A stretch of DNA of 23,270 nucleotides from Verrucomicrobiota bacterium (GCA_023428335.1 JAEYYS010000311.1:1-23270), one strand, 5' to 3'. Numbered from the stretch's first letter, positions 1 to 7,805 are shown. Notes: generated by a model not told the origin, from the letters alone. Made by a program: numbers and translations.

Positions 1-1
1 C

Positions 2-73
2 GAGACGCACAGCTCCGAGGTCCGGGTGCTCGCGCTGTCACCCGACAACACGCAACTCGCATCGGGCGGCCGG
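2..73 (+). CDS. WD40-repeat protein fragment, cut at both ends
   Basis: Frame 2 on the plus strand reads as the end of one WD40 blade: a His-Ser-Ser-Glu-Val-Arg-Val start, then LALSPDNTQLASGG. This is the usual 'H...V..l.fSPdg..LaSGg' pattern of WD40 beta-propeller repeats. The next residues of a blade (D-G-x-v-x-l-W-D) are missing, because from about base 66-73 onward the DNA is the antisense of a SulP transporter gene. The fragment runs off the left edge of the window. WD40 propellers are protein-interaction scaffolds; with one partial blade nothing more specific can be said. The reading frame stays open to 373, but that part is only the antisense of the SulP gene and the following spacer. 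Confidence 0.55.
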
Positions 74-268
74 CCCGCTGACACTGGTGTGCGAACCGCT
101 CAGCAGCCCCACCAGGATGCCGCCGACAATGCCGGCGATCAGGCCGGCGATGGGCGGTGCGTTGGAAGCCAGCGCCACGCCGAGACAGAGCGGCAGGGCA
201 ACGAGGAAAACGACGAGACCTGCAATGAGGTCCTTGGGCAGGGTGGCAGTGGTTTTAAGTCCGGTCAT
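38..268 (-). CDS. SulP-family anion transporter, N-terminal piece only (truncated)
   Basis: Reading leftward from the ATG at 268, about 67 residues match the N-terminus of SulP/SLC26-type transporters: a short cytosolic start, then the first membrane segments (DLIAGLVVFLVALPLCLGVA, followed by PPIAGLIAGIVGG), then the conserved S-V-S-G-P-A-A motif. A normal member has 500-570 residues. Here homology ends at about base 66, and nine unrelated residues lead to a stop at 38. It resembles the complete SulP gene at 6180-7805 closely over the same stretch, so the two look like paralogues. It lies 114 bp downstream of the NuoM-like gene on the same strand and may be the fourth gene of the dab operon. 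The truncation coincides with a switch to WD40-coding DNA on the other strand. Family call is firm; sulfate versus bicarbonate cannot be told. Confidence 0.75.
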   Translation of the reverse strand: MTGLKTTATLPKDLIAGLVVFLVALPLCLGVALASNAPPIAGLIAGIVGGILVGLLSGSHTSVSGPAARCELRVVG

Positions 269-365
269 GGTGGGAGGAGGGTTGGGCCGGCGCCCGCTTC
301 GGGTGAAGTGGGCGTGGAAGTACGCTCCTCACAACCGCTTCCTCTGTCAAATCGACAAAATCGAT

Positions 366-390
366 CCGAATAAAGGTTTTTCTTATTCGG
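366..390 (-). terminator. Hairpin at the end of the NuoM-like gene
   Basis: CCGAATAA (366-373) and TTATTCGG (383-390) are perfect inverted repeats around a 9-base loop. The TAA stop of the NuoM-like gene sits inside the structure. Beside it, ATCGA-CAAAA-TCGAT (351-365) is a second small inverted repeat. On the minus strand no long T-run follows, and the stem has only three G:C pairs. It may therefore be a processing or attenuation element between the dab genes and the downstream SulP gene rather than a strong intrinsic terminator. Confidence 0.35.
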
Positions 391-1774
391 CGTTTTCCTG
401 ACCGCGTTTTCCCGCCATCACCACGGCCTCCGCCGCCGCCCGCCGCCATTCCAGCACGCGCCCGGGCAGCAGTCCTCCCCCCACCAGAAACACCACGCAG
501 GCCGCCAGTGGCCAGCGCTCCCGCGGCAGGGCATCGGGGATGTCGATGACCCGTTTCGGCAGCACCCCCAGAAACAGCAGGCTGTAAATGCGCAGCAGGT
601 TGATGGCATTGAAGGCGGTCGCCACCGGCAGCGCCAGACCCAGCCAGGGATGGTTCTCCAGCGCGCCATGGAAGATCAAATCCTCAGCGCAATAGCCGAG
701 CGTGCCGGGCAGGCCGACCAGGGCCAAGCCACAGATCAGGAAAAAGGTGGCCAGTCGCGGTGCCTTGACGGCGAGCCCCAGGTGTCCCTCGGGTGCCGCG
801 GTGCCGGAGACACGCACCTCGAGCACGCGCACAATGGCGATCAGGCCGGTGGAGGCCGCAGCGACCACCAGCCAGTGCAGCAGGGCGCCGGCAACGCCCT
901 CGGCATTGGCGGTGGCGATGCCGGCCAGGATGAAGCTGGCCTGCGACAGACAGAGCAGGCCGACCAGACGTCGCGGGCGCGACTCGGCGAAGGCGCGAAT
1001 GCTGGTGATCAGGGCGGTGGCGAGCGCGGCAATGCCAAGTCCGTCGAGCACGTGCTGCTCGGCCTGGGTGAGCGCCACGGCCTCGCTGCGGGCGACCAGC
1101 AGCGCGCCCAAGTGGCCGTTGAACAACAGGGCCACCGGCAGCAGCGGCCCATGCTCAAACTGGCGGATCACCCAGCCGTGCAGCGGGAACAAGCCCTTGC
1201 GCAAAGCCACCGCCAGCACCACCAAGCTGAAGGTGACGCGACTGGCCTGGGCCATTTCCTGCATCTCGACGCTGTGCAGAAGCAGGATGGCGACGGTCAG
1301 CGCCAGGCTGCTGGCAGCGAGAAAAACCTGCACCGTGCGGCGGCTGCGGTCCTCGCCAAACAGTCGCAGGGCGAAGGGCAGCCCGGTCAACCACCAACCC
1401 GTCGCCAACACCGCAAGATTGGCCGCGCCGTACGCGGTCTGCGTGGCGGCGGCGAGCAGCAGCAGGCCGGCCAAAAAACGACCACCGGCATCGCGACGCG
1501 GCGCCAGCACGATGACCCCAAGGGTGAGCGCCGCAAAAAAGGCCATCGGCACGGCATCCAGGGCATCGGCCTCAAACCAGGCGAGCCAGGGATCGAACAG
1601 CCGGGCGTGGGCCGCCGTGCCAACCTCGCGCGCGGCCAGGGCGAAGCTGAATAGGGCGAGGCCGGCGGCAGCGACAGCAACCGGACTCGGCCGAGCCGCA
1701 CGCCAGCAGGCCAGAGCCCCGACAAGCAGGGCGCCGATGCCAAGGCTAAGATAGGGTGCGGCAAGCTGGGTCAC
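383..1774 (-). CDS. NuoM/NuoN-like proton-conducting membrane subunit associated with dabAB
   Basis: A 463-residue protein that is hydrophobic nearly throughout, with about a dozen probable membrane helices. It belongs to the complex I / Mrp antiporter-like superfamily. The visible signs are the RKGLFPLHGWVIRQFEHGP stretch (residues 192-210), which lines up with the corresponding K..Q.P..GWL..AMEGPTP segment of DabB, and GLPGTLGYCAEDLIFHG (354-370), like the GLPG.sGF..E motif of NuoM/N. The central lysine is kept (Lys193), but the TM5 glutamate seen in DabB (Gly-Trp-Glu) appears as Trp128 here (Gly-Trp-Trp). The start is GTG at 1774, overlapping the dabB TGA by 4 bp (GTGA), so translation is probably coupled. 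I infer a second antiporter-like subunit of a DAB-type bicarbonate accumulation complex. Standard DAB systems are described with only DabA and DabB. Confidence 0.75.
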   Translation of the reverse strand: MTQLAAPYLSLGIGALLVGALACWRAARPSPVAVAAAGLALFSFALAAREVGTAAHARLFDPWLAWFEADALDAVPMAFFAALTLGVIVLAPRRDAGGRFLAGLLLLAAATQTAYGAANLAVLATGWWLTGLPFALRLFGEDRSRRTVQVFLAASSLALTVAILLLHSVEMQEMAQASRVTFSLVVLAVALRKGLFPLHGWVIRQFEHGPLLPVALLFNGHLGALLVARSEAVALTQAEQHVLDGLGIAALATALITSIRAFAESRPRRLVGLLCLSQASFILAGIATANAEGVAGALLHWLVVAAASTGLIAIVRVLEVRVSGTAAPEGHLGLAVKAPRLATFFLICGLALVGLPGTLGYCAEDLIFHGALENHPWLGLALPVATAFNAINLLRIYSLLFLGVLPKRVIDIPDALPRERWPLAACVVFLVGGGLLPGRVLEWRRAAAEAVVMAGKRGQENAE

Positions 1775-3099
1775 GGCGTCAGGGAAGTGGGGGTGGTGCG
1801 ATCGGCGGCGGAGGTCGTGCCCCTGGGCTCGAAACGGCCAAGCCAGCGCGCAAAAACGACCGCCGGACGAACGATGAAGCGGTCGAGCACGGCATCGTAA
1901 AAGCCGCGTCCAAGCGCGACGCGATAGAGGGCAACCTGCACCGACCTGGGCAGCAGGGACTCGTAGTGCTCACCGGTCGGATCGATCCGCCCGCCCGCCG
2001 CGGCATGCACGCGGTGGTAGTCGCGCAGCATCGAGGGCGAGCGCAGGAACTGCAGCGTGCGCAGCAGGGCGTGGCTGACCAGATGGATGACCGCAAAGGT
2101 GGTCCAGCCAAGGCCGATCTCGGCAAAGATCAAACCGAGCTGGGTCTGGGCGGCGTAAGCCAGCGAGGTCTTGGCATCGGCGCAGGTGCGGTGAACCAGG
2201 GTGCCGAGCAGGGCCGTGGTCAGACCGATGAAGACCACCAACGCCGCCGCGATCCAGGAGGCGCGCAGCAGCGGCTCGATGCGCAGCAGCAGGTAGGCGC
2301 CTGCATGCACGGAAATGGCACCGTAAAAGACCGCACTCGACGGCGTCGGCCCCTCCATCGCCCGCACCAGCCAGCCGCAGAACGGCCCCTGGGCGGATTT
2401 GCCGCAGGCGGCGAACACGAGCAGCACGCCGACCACCGTCGCGGTGCCGCTGTCGAGCAGATGCGCCTGACTGCCGTGGAACAGGCCGTCCCAGGACGCT
2501 GTGTGGAAGCCATGATGGGCGAAGAAGACGGCCAGCAACAGTCCCAGGTCGGCGATGCGATAAATGCCGAACACTCGCAAGGCATTGCGCACCGGATCGG
2601 GCCGGTATTGGAAAAAGCCAATCAACAGCACCGAGGTGATGCCCACGAGTTCCCAGCCCCCGAGCAGCAGGTCCAGCGAATCCGCCGTGAACACCAGCAG
2701 CGCCCCGAAGGTGAACAGGTATTGCAGCAAGAAGAAGCGGAAGAACCCGGGATCGCGGTGCAGGTAGCGCACGCTGAAGGCGCCGACCACACCGGCAAGC
2801 ACAACGGTGACCCCGACCAGCGGCAGCGACAGTCGGTCGATCCGCAAGGCCAGTGGGAAATGGTACTCAGCGACGTGAAACCAGTCGCCCACCGACACCC
2901 GCACCGGCGTCAACCCATCGCCCCACATCTGCCAGACCAGGGCGCCGGCCACACCCACCAGCAGCAGGTACAGCGCCCGGGTCAGCCCGGCCAGCAGGCG
3001 CTCGGAAAGCGGGATGCCGAGCAGCCAGAGCAGGCTCAGGGCCAGGAAGGCGGCGCCTGGCGCGGCGACCAGCAGGAGGGCGAGGGCTTCGGAGCTCAT
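1771..3099 (-). CDS. dabB: DabB, NuoL/MrpA-like proton-conducting subunit of the DAB inorganic carbon system
   Basis: A 442-residue polytopic protein of the NADH-quinone oxidoreductase subunit 5 / MrpA type. Key signs are the TM5 glutamate in GGWELVGITSVLLIGFF (Glu150), the central lysine in CGKSAQGPF (Lys234) followed by GWLVRAMEGPTPSSAV, and Lys310 in CADAKTSLAYAAQTQLG. In DAB systems this subunit is thought to couple cation (proton) flow to the cytoplasmic CO2-hydrating subunit DabA. Its place directly after dabA supports DabB rather than a true complex I subunit; no other nuo genes are present. I chose the ATG at 3099, one base after the dabA stop. An in-frame ATG at 3123 would add eight residues and overlap dabA. 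It ends in the GTGA overlap with the NuoM-like gene and is somewhat short beside typical DabB proteins. Confidence 0.85.
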   Translation of the reverse strand: MSSEALALLLVAAPGAAFLALSLLWLLGIPLSERLLAGLTRALYLLLVGVAGALVWQMWGDGLTPVRVSVGDWFHVAEYHFPLALRIDRLSLPLVGVTVVLAGVVGAFSVRYLHRDPGFFRFFLLQYLFTFGALLVFTADSLDLLLGGWELVGITSVLLIGFFQYRPDPVRNALRVFGIYRIADLGLLLAVFFAHHGFHTASWDGLFHGSQAHLLDSGTATVVGVLLVFAACGKSAQGPFCGWLVRAMEGPTPSSAVFYGAISVHAGAYLLLRIEPLLRASWIAAALVVFIGLTTALLGTLVHRTCADAKTSLAYAAQTQLGLIFAEIGLGWTTFAVIHLVSHALLRTLQFLRSPSMLRDYHRVHAAAGGRIDPTGEHYESLLPRSVQVALYRVALGRGFYDAVLDRFIVRPAVVFARWLGRFEPRGTTSAADRTTPTSLTP

Positions 3100-3100
3100 G

Positions 3101-6016
3101 TTAGGCGGCCTGACTGGGTTCAATGCGGGCGATCGGCAGGTGACCCGCCTTGCCCTGGTACCAACTGCGCGAGTCCGGCGTCACTGGCAGCGGCTCTTCG
3201 TCGCCCTCGAGCGGCTCAAAGAGGTCGCCCCCGCGGGAGATTTGGAGGCGACCATCGGCCGGGTCCATCGTGGCCAGCCGAATCCAGCGGTTGCCGACAA
3301 ACTCGACCAGTTCCGGATTCGCCCGCACCACGGCCATCAGCCGCTGCGGCGTGGTCTCGACGACGAAGAGCACGCGCACGGGTTCATGCAACTCGACCGT
3401 CTGCAGCGGCAATCCCGTGCGCAAATCCCCCTGGAAACCGTTCATCACGCCGACCAGCCCGGTGATGTTGTGCGGCAGCTTGGTGCCGCTGCCGTAGACC
3501 TCGTTGTCGACCGTCGAAAAGTAGTATTCCAGGTTGATGCCGGCACAGACCGGCACCACCGCGGCCAGCACACGCGCCAGCGCCTGATCCGTGGGATCCG
3601 CATCCGGATCATAGCTGGTCAGAAAGGCGCGGCGATCCAGGAACAGGCCGCGCGTGTGCGCCCGGCGGCCGACAAAGGCGACGGCGTTCGTGCAATGGCC
3701 ATACTCGGGGCGCGGCTCGGCAATGTGCTCGGCGCGCGCCTGCACGTGGCGCAGGGCGCGCTCGCCGCGGATCCCCGGCCCGGCGGTGCCAAAGCGACGC
3801 ACCCGCTCGTCGGCATTCAGCACGCGCGCACGATCGAGCGACTGCTGCACGCGGTTGAGGTCGCCGCGGTGCGAGGCGGGCAGCAGATCGGTGTCGAAGA
3901 ACTCAATGTCATCGCTGCAGGTGTCGTGATAGCCGCCGAGGAACCAGGTGTCCTCGGGAATGACGATGCCGCGCCCGCGCAGCACCGCCCGCACCCCGGG
4001 CCGGTTGGCCATGATGGCAAAAACGCGCGCATTGGGAGCACCCGTGCGGCCTCCGCAGGCGCCGCAGCAGTAGGCCGACTCATAGGGGTTGTTCAGACTG
4101 GTGCTGCCGTGCCCGAGCACCACCACCAGGCGGGCGTGCGCACGCTGCAGACCCGCCGGTCCGAGCACGGAAAGCACGCGCTCAGCCATCTCCTGCTCGG
4201 TGAATCCGCCCAACAAACCGGTCGTCGCATCGCGCGACTCGGCATCGTCGCGCATGAAGGTCAACTCGGTCTTCGGCTCCGGCAGGAAGGCCCGGTTCAG
4301 CCGCCGGATCAGCCGGCCGTAGCTGCGCGGACTGAGCACGCGGAAGATGAGCGGGAAGAGCGACAAAAAGCCCAGGCAGGCCGTGCTGATCCAGCCGCGC
4401 ACCAGGGTGCGCGAGGAGATGAAGGTGTTGCGTGTCACCCGGGCCCAGGCGCGACGCAGCCACTGGCGCTTGGCCTGCAGATGGGCGTGATCGCCGACCG
4501 CCACCTCGCGCACGGCATGCGCCGGCGTCACCACAACCGGACAGAGCGAAACACCGCCGGCCTCATCGAGACCCGCGTAATGAATGGCCACGCCAAAGAA
4601 CCCGGCCGCGCCCACCGTCTCGATGTTCGGATCCACCTCCTCAAGGGCGCGGCGGAACGACTCCTCGCGCTCGTCGATGCAAAACAGCACCTGGGCGGCA
4701 AGACGGTCACCCGCGACCGGCAGCGGCGGCAGCGCGCGATGTTTGGCCAGCGGGATGAGAATGCCGCGCTCATGCCGCCGCTCGTAGGCCAGATGCAGCA
4801 GGCGGCGGCGCTCGGTTTCGTTGCAGGCGGCAATCTCAAGCTGCAACCGCTCGAAGTCGGCCTCGGCCAGGCCGGCAATCTCGTGGCTGGCCAGGCCGAT
4901 GAGTTGGGCGACATCAAAAAAGCGCGCCACCGGCGTCAGGCGATCCGTCCTCGGCGCCGACACCGGCACGCGACGCCAGGCGGCGGTGTCGCCCATCAGA
5001 TCCTGCAGGGCGGCCAGGGTGTAGGTCAGGCGCAGGGCGACAAACTCCAGCAGCGAGCAGCGCACGCGGTCGTGCGGCGCGAGACTGACATCGTTCTCCA
5101 GCATGCGCACCATGCCGGCCCAGCCGCGCAACGGCAGCAACTCGGCGGTAAGAAACGATTCCCATTCATCTTCAGGCACCTCCAGCCGCTCCAGGGCGTC
5201 GAGCACCACCGCCTCCGCATCCATCGCCTGCGCCTCCTGGCGCAGGAACTCGGCTCGCGCACCGGCGAGGTGCCGGCGGTAAACCGCCAGCGGCTGCGCC
5301 ATGATGCGGCGCGAGGCAACCAACAATCCGTGCTCGCGACCCGGCATCGGCCAGTAGGCGATGCCCTGATCGAGATAGGCGCCCACCAGGCGGATCAGCG
5401 GCGGATGAATGATGCGGTCCAGATCCTCGCCGGAGGCCTCCAGCACCGCCTCGTGCGGTCGTCGCGCCGGCCGCGGCGCCGGCGGTTCCTGTGCTGCCAC
5501 CCGCGCCAGACAGGACTGCCAAAGCCGTTCCGGCGTATCACCCGTGAGCAGATGTGCGGAGGCCGGCGGCAGATCGCGGCGGAAGCCGAGCAACCAGTCG
5601 CCCTCCTCCAACTGCCAGGCAATGTCGAGACCGTTGACCCGGCGCACGCCCGGGATGAGCAGGGCACGACGCAGGGCGCGGCGACTGAGCCGGCCGGGCA
5701 GGATCTCGGCGTCCGGCTCGCAAGCGAGCACGGCATGGATGTCCTCGTCGAGAATCCGTCCTTGCGCACGCGCCTGCTGATAGGCCTGCTCGGTCAGGAA
5801 GGGCTCCGCCTCAAACAGCTGCGCCGCCTCCACCACCGCCCTTTCGAACTCCTGATGCTGCAGGGCGTGCAGGGTGTTGTGATGGACAAACACCCCCATG
5901 GGCCCCTGGCTCGGCAGGGCGTGGGCCGCATGTTCCAAAGCCTGCCGCAGCGCCTCACCCCGTCCAGCCACCGGTGCGGCGGCATCGTGCGGCGTGCAAA
6001 CAGGGGTCTGGCTCAT
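3101..6016 (-). CDS. dabA: DabA (DUF2309), zinc-dependent carbonic-anhydrase-like subunit of the DAB system
   Basis: A 971-residue protein of the DUF2309/UPF0753 family. DabA is a beta-carbonic-anhydrase-like, peripheral membrane protein that works with DabB to accumulate bicarbonate. The expected four site residues are all visible: Cys446 and Asp448 (FCIDERE, the C-x-D pair), and His636 and Cys651 (LGHGS...NNP...YCCGACGG). The His-to-Cys spacing of 15 equals that of the Halothiobacillus protein as I recall it (C351, D353, H524, C539). An N-terminal HHNTLHALQHQEFE stretch (45-58) is also typical of the family. The start is the ATG at 6016, just below a perfect palindrome; no Shine-Dalgarno site is seen. 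dabB begins one base after its TAA. It is divergent from a SulP transporter gene. The family call is very secure; the in vivo role in this organism is inferred. Confidence 0.93.
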   Translation of the reverse strand: MSQTPVCTPHDAAAPVAGRGEALRQALEHAAHALPSQGPMGVFVHHNTLHALQHQEFERAVVEAAQLFEAEPFLTEQAYQQARAQGRILDEDIHAVLACEPDAEILPGRLSRRALRRALLIPGVRRVNGLDIAWQLEEGDWLLGFRRDLPPASAHLLTGDTPERLWQSCLARVAAQEPPAPRPARRPHEAVLEASGEDLDRIIHPPLIRLVGAYLDQGIAYWPMPGREHGLLVASRRIMAQPLAVYRRHLAGARAEFLRQEAQAMDAEAVVLDALERLEVPEDEWESFLTAELLPLRGWAGMVRMLENDVSLAPHDRVRCSLLEFVALRLTYTLAALQDLMGDTAAWRRVPVSAPRTDRLTPVARFFDVAQLIGLASHEIAGLAEADFERLQLEIAACNETERRRLLHLAYERRHERGILIPLAKHRALPPLPVAGDRLAAQVLFCIDEREESFRRALEEVDPNIETVGAAGFFGVAIHYAGLDEAGGVSLCPVVVTPAHAVREVAVGDHAHLQAKRQWLRRAWARVTRNTFISSRTLVRGWISTACLGFLSLFPLIFRVLSPRSYGRLIRRLNRAFLPEPKTELTFMRDDAESRDATTGLLGGFTEQEMAERVLSVLGPAGLQRAHARLVVVLGHGSTSLNNPYESAYCCGACGGRTGAPNARVFAIMANRPGVRAVLRGRGIVIPEDTWFLGGYHDTCSDDIEFFDTDLLPASHRGDLNRVQQSLDRARVLNADERVRRFGTAGPGIRGERALRHVQARAEHIAEPRPEYGHCTNAVAFVGRRAHTRGLFLDRRAFLTSYDPDADPTDQALARVLAAVVPVCAGINLEYYFSTVDNEVYGSGTKLPHNITGLVGVMNGFQGDLRTGLPLQTVELHEPVRVLFVVETTPQRLMAVVRANPELVEFVGNRWIRLATMDPADGRLQISRGGDLFEPLEGDEEPLPVTPDSRSWYQGKAGHLPIARIEPSQAA

Positions 6017-6018
6017 GG

Positions 6019-6037
6019 GGTGTTAGCAGTTAACACC
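6019..6037. promoter_or_regulatory. Perfect palindrome abutting the dabA start codon
   Basis: GGTGTTA-GCAGT-TAACACC, two perfect 7-bp arms with a 5-bp centre, begins three bases upstream of the dabA ATG in the divergent dabA/SulP spacer. Its position over the ribosome-binding area and its symmetry fit either a repressor or activator operator or an mRNA hairpin that hides the start. The core lacks an exact LysR-type T-N11-A at the symmetric positions, so the regulator class is unknown. Confidence 0.4.
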
Positions 6038-6054
6038 GTTCGGCCGGTTCCGCC

Positions 6055-6132
6055 ATCCCCTCTGCAGGGGGTATTTGCAGCCAAATTTGCGGGGGGCCCC
6101 AACCGGGTGCGAGAATCCCCTGTCGAGGGGAT
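6055..6132. repeat. Pair of similar CCCCT-loop-AGGGG hairpins 60 bp apart
   Basis: ATCCCCT-CTGC-AGGGGGT (6055-6072) and ATCCCCT-GTCG-AGGGGAT (6115-6132) share the same 7-base left arm, loop length and right arm, apart from one G:T pair in the first. They are spaced exactly 60 bp apart start to start. Between them lies another G/C block (GGGGGGCCCC, 6091-6100). Both are upstream of the SulP start at 6180 and could act as a regulatory site pair, an mRNA leader structure or a short repetitive extragenic element. Confidence 0.45.
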
Positions 6133-6179
6133 GTTTTCCCGCCGCGGTGCATGCGTTTTTGCTGACAGCCACGCACGCC

Positions 6180-7805
6180 ATGTCCTCCCCCGCCCCCCAC
6201 CCCGCCGCTTCCGGCCCGCAACCCGTCGGCAACTTCGCCGGTTTCCGCCAGCACTTCGGCAAGGACGCCATCTCCGGCTTCCTGGTCTTCCTCATCGCCC
6301 TGCCGCTCTGCCTCGGCATCGCCAAGGCCAGCGGTTGCCCGGCCATCGCCGGCATCTTCACCGCCGTCGTCGGCGGCCTGCTGACGCCCTTCCTGAGCAA
6401 CTCCGAGCTGACCATCAAGGGCCCCGCTGCCGGCATGATCGCCATCGTGCTCGGCACGGTCAACGAACTTGGCTACGAGAAGGCCCTCGCCGTCGGCATG
6501 GCCTCCGGCTGCCTGCAAATCCTCTTCGGCGCGCTCCGCCTCGGCACCCTCGGCGAGTTCTTCCCGGTGGCCGCGGTGCACGGCATGCTCGCCGCCATCG
6601 GCGTCATCATCATCTCCAAGCAGATCCATGTCGCCCTCGGCGTCGCCGCCCACGCCAAGGAGCCGCTCGAACTGCTCGCCGAAATCCCCCACAGCCTGAT
6701 GAACCTCAACCCCGAGATCGCCCTCATCGGCGCGCTCGCCCTGCTGCTGCTGTTCGGCCGTCACTTCATCAAGGCCCGCTGGGCCCAGGCCGTGCCCGGC
6801 CCGCTCTTGGTCCTGCTCGTTGCCGTGCCGCTATCCTTCCACTTCGACATCGCCCACCAGCACATGTACCAGTTCCACGGCCACGCCTACCTGATCGGCC
6901 CGGACCAGTTGGTCAATCTACCGCTCAACCTGCTCGACGGCATTCGCGGCCCGGACTTTTCCGCCCTCTTCAGCGCCGCCAGCCTGAAATGGATCGTGCT
7001 GTTCTGCCTCATCGGCAGCCTCGAGTCCATGCTCAGCGCCAAGGCCGTCGACCTGATCGACCCCTGGCAGCGCCGCACCGACCTCAACCGCGACCTGCTC
7101 GCCGTCGGCATCGCCAACACCCTCGTCTCCTGCATCGGTGGCCTGCCGATGATCTCGGAAATCGTCCGCTCCTCCGCCAACCGCAACAACGGCGCGCGCA
7201 CCCGCTGGGCCAATTTCTGGCACGGTGTGTTTTTGCTCCTGCTGGTTGCCAGCGTTCCCGCCCTGCTCAATCACATCCCGCTCGCGGCGCTCGCCGGCAT
7301 GCTGGTTTTCACCGGCTACAACCTCGCCTCGCCCAAGGAATTCCGTCACATGTTCCACGTCGGCAAGGGCCAGCTCCTGGTCTTCATCACCACCCTCATC
7401 GCCACGCTGGCGACCGATCTGCTGCTCGGCATCGCCATTGGCATCGCGGTCAAGATGGTCCTGCACCTCTGCAATGGCGTGCATCCCGTCAACCTGCTGA
7501 AGCCTCACGCGGACATCGAGACCTGCCCCGAGCAGGGCCATCCGGTCGTGCGCGTGCGCAAGGCCGCGGTCTTCAGCAACTGGCTGCCGCTGCGCAAGCA
7601 ACTGCTCGCCCTGCGCGACCATCCGCGCGTGCGTGTCTGCCTTGCCAACACCCACCTGGTTGATCACTCGGTGATGAAAAAACTTGAGGAGATGGTGCAG
7701 GACTGGAAACTGGAAAACCGCGAACTGATCCTCGAAGGCCTCGACGCTCACTCGCCGGTCTCCGACCACCCCCAGGCGGCGCGCCTGCAGCGTGTCCGCG
7801 CCTGA
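6180..7805 (+). CDS. SulP-family inorganic anion transporter with C-terminal STAS domain
   Basis: A 541-residue SulP/SLC26-type transporter. The N-terminal membrane region (about residues 29-430) shows DAISGFLVFLIALPLCLGIA, the KGPAAGM motif (80-86), the GSLESMLSAKAVD motif (279-291) and SSANRNNGARTRWANFWHG (331-349). These are typical of the short SulP subgroup often called sulfate/bicarbonate transporters. A compact STAS-like domain follows (about 456-541), with VFSNWLPLRKQL and LVDHSVMKKLEEM. I chose the ATG at 6180; a longer frame from a TTG at 6075 would run through the twin hairpins and is not credible. It is divergent from dabA and 13 bp ahead of a DUF2490 gene. Next to dabAB, bicarbonate is a reasonable guess at the substrate, but sulfate or another anion is not excluded. 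Confidence 0.88.
   Translation: MSSPAPHPAASGPQPVGNFAGFRQHFGKDAISGFLVFLIALPLCLGIAKASGCPAIAGIFTAVVGGLLTPFLSNSELTIKGPAAGMIAIVLGTVNELGYEKALAVGMASGCLQILFGALRLGTLGEFFPVAAVHGMLAAIGVIIISKQIHVALGVAAHAKEPLELLAEIPHSLMNLNPEIALIGALALLLLFGRHFIKARWAQAVPGPLLVLLVAVPLSFHFDIAHQHMYQFHGHAYLIGPDQLVNLPLNLLDGIRGPDFSALFSAASLKWIVLFCLIGSLESMLSAKAVDLIDPWQRRTDLNRDLLAVGIANTLVSCIGGLPMISEIVRSSANRNNGARTRWANFWHGVFLLLLVASVPALLNHIPLAALAGMLVFTGYNLASPKEFRHMFHVGKGQLLVFITTLIATLATDLLLGIAIGIAVKMVLHLCNGVHPVNLLKPHADIETCPEQGHPVVRVRKAAVFSNWLPLRKQLLALRDHPRVRVCLANTHLVDHSVMKKLEEMVQDWKLENRELILEGLDAHSPVSDHPQAARLQRVRA

Noticed and set aside
340..357. Minus-strand TTGACA as a -35 box for the truncated SulP gene
   Set aside because: At 17 bp spacing the next hexamer is GAGCGT, which is not a -10 box; the nearest AT-richer hexamer is 22 bp away. 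Not enough to call a promoter.
383..3099. Fragment of a respiratory complex I (nuo) operon
   Set aside because: Only two antiporter-like subunits are present, with no other nuo subunits, and they directly follow dabA, so a DAB system fits better.
1756..3465. A 569-residue open frame on the plus strand opposite dabB
   Set aside because: The product is extremely rich in Gln, Gly and Arg, as expected from the complement of hydrophobic membrane-protein codons.
6075..6179. Longer SulP start at the TTG at 6075
   Set aside because: It would translate through the twin hairpins and add non-conserved residues ahead of a normal SulP N-terminus.
3014..7663. A 1549-residue open frame on the plus strand across dabA and the SulP gene
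   Set aside because: Over dabA it is the exact antisense of a gene with clear catalytic motifs, and over SulP it is out of phase. Its product is rich in Arg, Gly, Ala and Gln with no recognisable domain. Long open shadow frames are common in GC-rich DNA.
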